Assembly (NCBI GenBank): GCA_937957895.1
Contig: CALFEZ010000230.1
Location: 1 to 6,758, forward strand
DNA length: 6,758 nucleotides
Reading direction: 5' to 3'
DNA from: an uncultured Erysipelotrichaceae bacterium
Lineage (GTDB): Bacteria > Bacillota_I > Bacilli_A > Erysipelotrichales > Erysipelotrichaceae
A model generated the notes under the pieces. The model was given only the letters and a program-made list of their open reading frames with translations, was not told the DNA's origin and searched no databases. Within the stretch, counting starts at the first letter, position 1; the number at the start of each line of letters is the position of its first letter. A program made the position numbers and the translations under genes. Below are positions 6,046-6,758 of this stretch, in pieces.

Positions 6046-6091
6046 CAAAAGGAAAGAAGCTGCACCCCCCTGATATGCTCTATGCAGCTTC
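6042..6091 (-). terminator. Intrinsic terminator after the ECF S-component gene
   Basis: On the minus strand GAAGCTGCA (6091-6083) pairs perfectly over 9 bp with TGCAGCTTC (6064-6056). The 18-base loop contains a run of six Gs. TTTCCTTTTGTTG follows as the U-rich tail. It lies 23 bases after the transporter stop, and its tail runs directly into the -35 of the DUF1893 promoter. Confidence 0.75.
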
Positions 6092-6114
6092 ATTATGAGT
6101 AACCAATATCAAGG

Positions 6115-6639
6115 TCAATTACGTTTTATGAAGTTCAAACGATCCAACGCCAGTACCAACACCGGTATCAAAGCCAGTTGGACGACGATTCCCGGAATCC
6201 CGGCAGTGACGGTACCGACGACCCATACCAAAGGATTTGGCAGTGTGGCAAAGAAGAAGTTGATCAAGATCCATACCACGATCGTGGCAACGATGCGGCC
6301 CGTGATCATGGCACCGATCAGCGACACATACACATTGAGTTTTAGACGACGATACAAAAAGCTTGTTACCAATCCATAGGTTGCCAGTTCAAAGACCATA
6401 AAAGGCAACACCGGAAACACGGGTGGCATTCCTGTCAGTACCGAACTAAGGATAGGTGTGATGATCCCTACGGATAAAGCAAATGGAAGACTAAGGATAA
6501 ATCCTCCCAGGATGACAGGAATATGCATTGGTAAAAAGACGGTTCCCTGACCGATGGCATGAAAGACGATCGGCAGGATGATCCCGATGGCGATAAACAA
6601 TCCAGACAGTGTGGTTTCTCTAACGATGTTTGTTCTCAC
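6115..6639 (-). CDS. ECF transporter S component (substrate-binding membrane subunit), substrate unknown
   Basis: This 174-residue, very hydrophobic protein has about six membrane helices (roughly residues 11-29, 37-54, 55-70, 76-95, 105-130 and 140-166) and a basic C-terminus. That is the size and layout of S components, which bind a vitamin or related micronutrient and dock on a shared EcfA-EcfA'-EcfT energising module. The first helix has a small-xxx-small step (Gly13 and Ala17 in SGLFIA), as expected for the EcfT contact. LPMHIPVILGGF (36-47), SSVLTGMPPVFP (65-76) and FELATYGLV (83-91) fit the general ECF_trnsprt family. I cannot assign the substrate: it does not look like BioY, and no EcfA/T genes are present. 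The GTG start at 6639 is chosen because AGGAGG lies six bases upstream. An in-frame ATG at 6702 would add 21 residues unlike an S-component N-terminus. Confidence 0.85.
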   Translation of the reverse strand: MRTNIVRETTLSGLFIAIGIILPIVFHAIGQGTVFLPMHIPVILGGFILSLPFALSVGIITPILSSVLTGMPPVFPVLPFMVFELATYGLVTSFLYRRLKLNVYVSLIGAMITGRIVATIVVWILINFFFATLPNPLVWVVGTVTAGIPGIVVQLALIPVLVLALDRLNFIKRN

Positions 6640-6645
6640 TTGTTT

Positions 6646-6651
6646 CCTCCT
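6646..6651 (-). promoter_or_regulatory. Strong ribosome binding site selecting a GTG start for the S-component gene
   Basis: On the minus strand AGGAGG (6651 to 6646) is six bases upstream of GTG (6639-6637). The ATG at 6702 is preceded by AAAAGTTTGCC, which has no site. Confidence 0.85.
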
Positions 6652-6717
6652 ACAAAAAACCATGATGCAACACATCACTTCTGTGATCGTGATCGCCTTC
6701 ATGGCAAACTTTTGTAG
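6650..6717 (-). promoter_or_regulatory. Nested inverted repeat in the leader of the S-component gene; possible regulatory RNA
   Basis: Three pairings nest in order on the minus strand. CTACAAAA (6717-6710) pairs with TTTTGTAG (6657-6650). CCATGA (6704-6699) pairs with TCATGG (6665-6660), extendable by one G-U pair. ATCAC (6687-6683) pairs with GTGAT (6678-6674) around an AGAA loop. The outer right arm shares its last two bases (AG) with the AGGAGG ribosome binding site, so folding could affect translation. I cannot match it to a known riboswitch class. The weak candidate promoter nearby would start transcription within the left arm, which would weaken the RNA model. Confidence 0.45.
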
Positions 6718-6718
6718 T

Positions 6719-6748
6719 CTTATAATGATGATTCGTCGATGATATGAA
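6719..6748 (-). promoter_or_regulatory. Weak candidate promoter for the S-component gene
   Basis: On the minus strand TTCATA (6748-6743) and TATAAG (6724-6719) are separated by 18 bases. The -10 matches five of six consensus positions and the -35 four of six. Predicted initiation is near 6712, inside the left arm of the inverted repeat. The true promoter could lie beyond the window edge. Confidence 0.3.
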
Positions 6749-6758
6749 TGACGTGTTG

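Noticed and set aside
5766..6098. A 110-codon plus-strand reading frame opposite the DUF1893 gene
   Set aside because: It lies antisense to a gene with clear family motifs, ribosome binding site, promoter and terminator. Its own product is serine/leucine-rich low-complexity sequence with no recognisable domain.
6095..6379. A 94-codon plus-strand reading frame opposite the transporter gene
   Set aside because: It is the complement of a membrane-protein gene, has no ribosome binding site, and its product has no family resemblance.
6640..6702. A longer transporter start at the ATG at 6702, or a leader peptide there
   Set aside because: There is no ribosome binding site before that ATG, and the added residues are not S-component-like. 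The GTG at 6639 has an ideal site. The in-frame overlap with the hairpin leader is probably chance.
1..6758. UGA read as tryptophan, as in many mollicutes
   Set aside because: Seven coding regions end cleanly at TGA, three within ATGA overlaps, at the expected family lengths, and tryptophan is coded by TGG.
1..6758. Mobile element, CRISPR array, tRNA/rRNA or defence island
   Set aside because: I saw no transposase or integrase, no spaced direct repeats, no cloverleaf and no defence-type gene. The gene content is housekeeping and almost continuous.

Overview
The window is an ordinary, well-packed piece of a bacterial chromosome, most likely from a Bacillota (Firmicutes) organism. The evidence is the use of FabK as enoyl-ACP reductase, strong AGGAGG-type ribosome binding sites, Firmicutes-type motifs (for example the FabF C-terminal NSLGFGGHN), a one-domain biotin ligase and an ECF-family vitamin transporter S component. 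TGA is a genuine stop codon throughout, so this is not a UGA-Trp mollicute. A low-GC lineage such as Erysipelotrichia or a related group is plausible, but the sequence alone does not fix it.

Positions 1-5531 (+ strand) hold the downstream part of a type II fatty acid synthesis (FAS II) operon. The order is: last 26 codons of a gene that looks like accA, then fabK, fabD, fabG, fabF, fabZ, acpS and birA. Gaps never exceed 31 bases and four junctions overlap (three ATGA stop/start overlaps and one 11-base overlap), so this reads as one transcription unit. AccA (with AccB/C/D, presumably upstream) makes malonyl-CoA and FabD moves malonyl to ACP. FabF, FabG, FabZ and FabK then carry out condensation, keto reduction, dehydration and enoyl reduction. 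AcpS attaches phosphopantetheine to ACP and BirA attaches biotin to AccB, so the operon ends with the two enzymes that activate the pathway's two carrier proteins. No acpP, fabH or FAS regulator gene is visible in the window.

Positions 5511-5552 hold a compact bidirectional terminator. Its hairpin contains the birA stop codon and the end of the convergent gene's stop codon. The minus strand then carries a small DUF1893/TM1506-type protein of unknown function (5540-5971) with its own extended -10 promoter. Upstream of it is a six-helix ECF transporter S component (6115-6639), with a separate terminator between the two. The S-component gene starts at a GTG behind a strong ribosome binding site. 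Just before that site is a nested inverted repeat of about 68 bases, which is the best candidate for undescribed regulation here.

I see no mobile element, CRISPR array, tRNA, rRNA or clearly novel multi-gene system. No gene-free stretch exceeds 300 bases.
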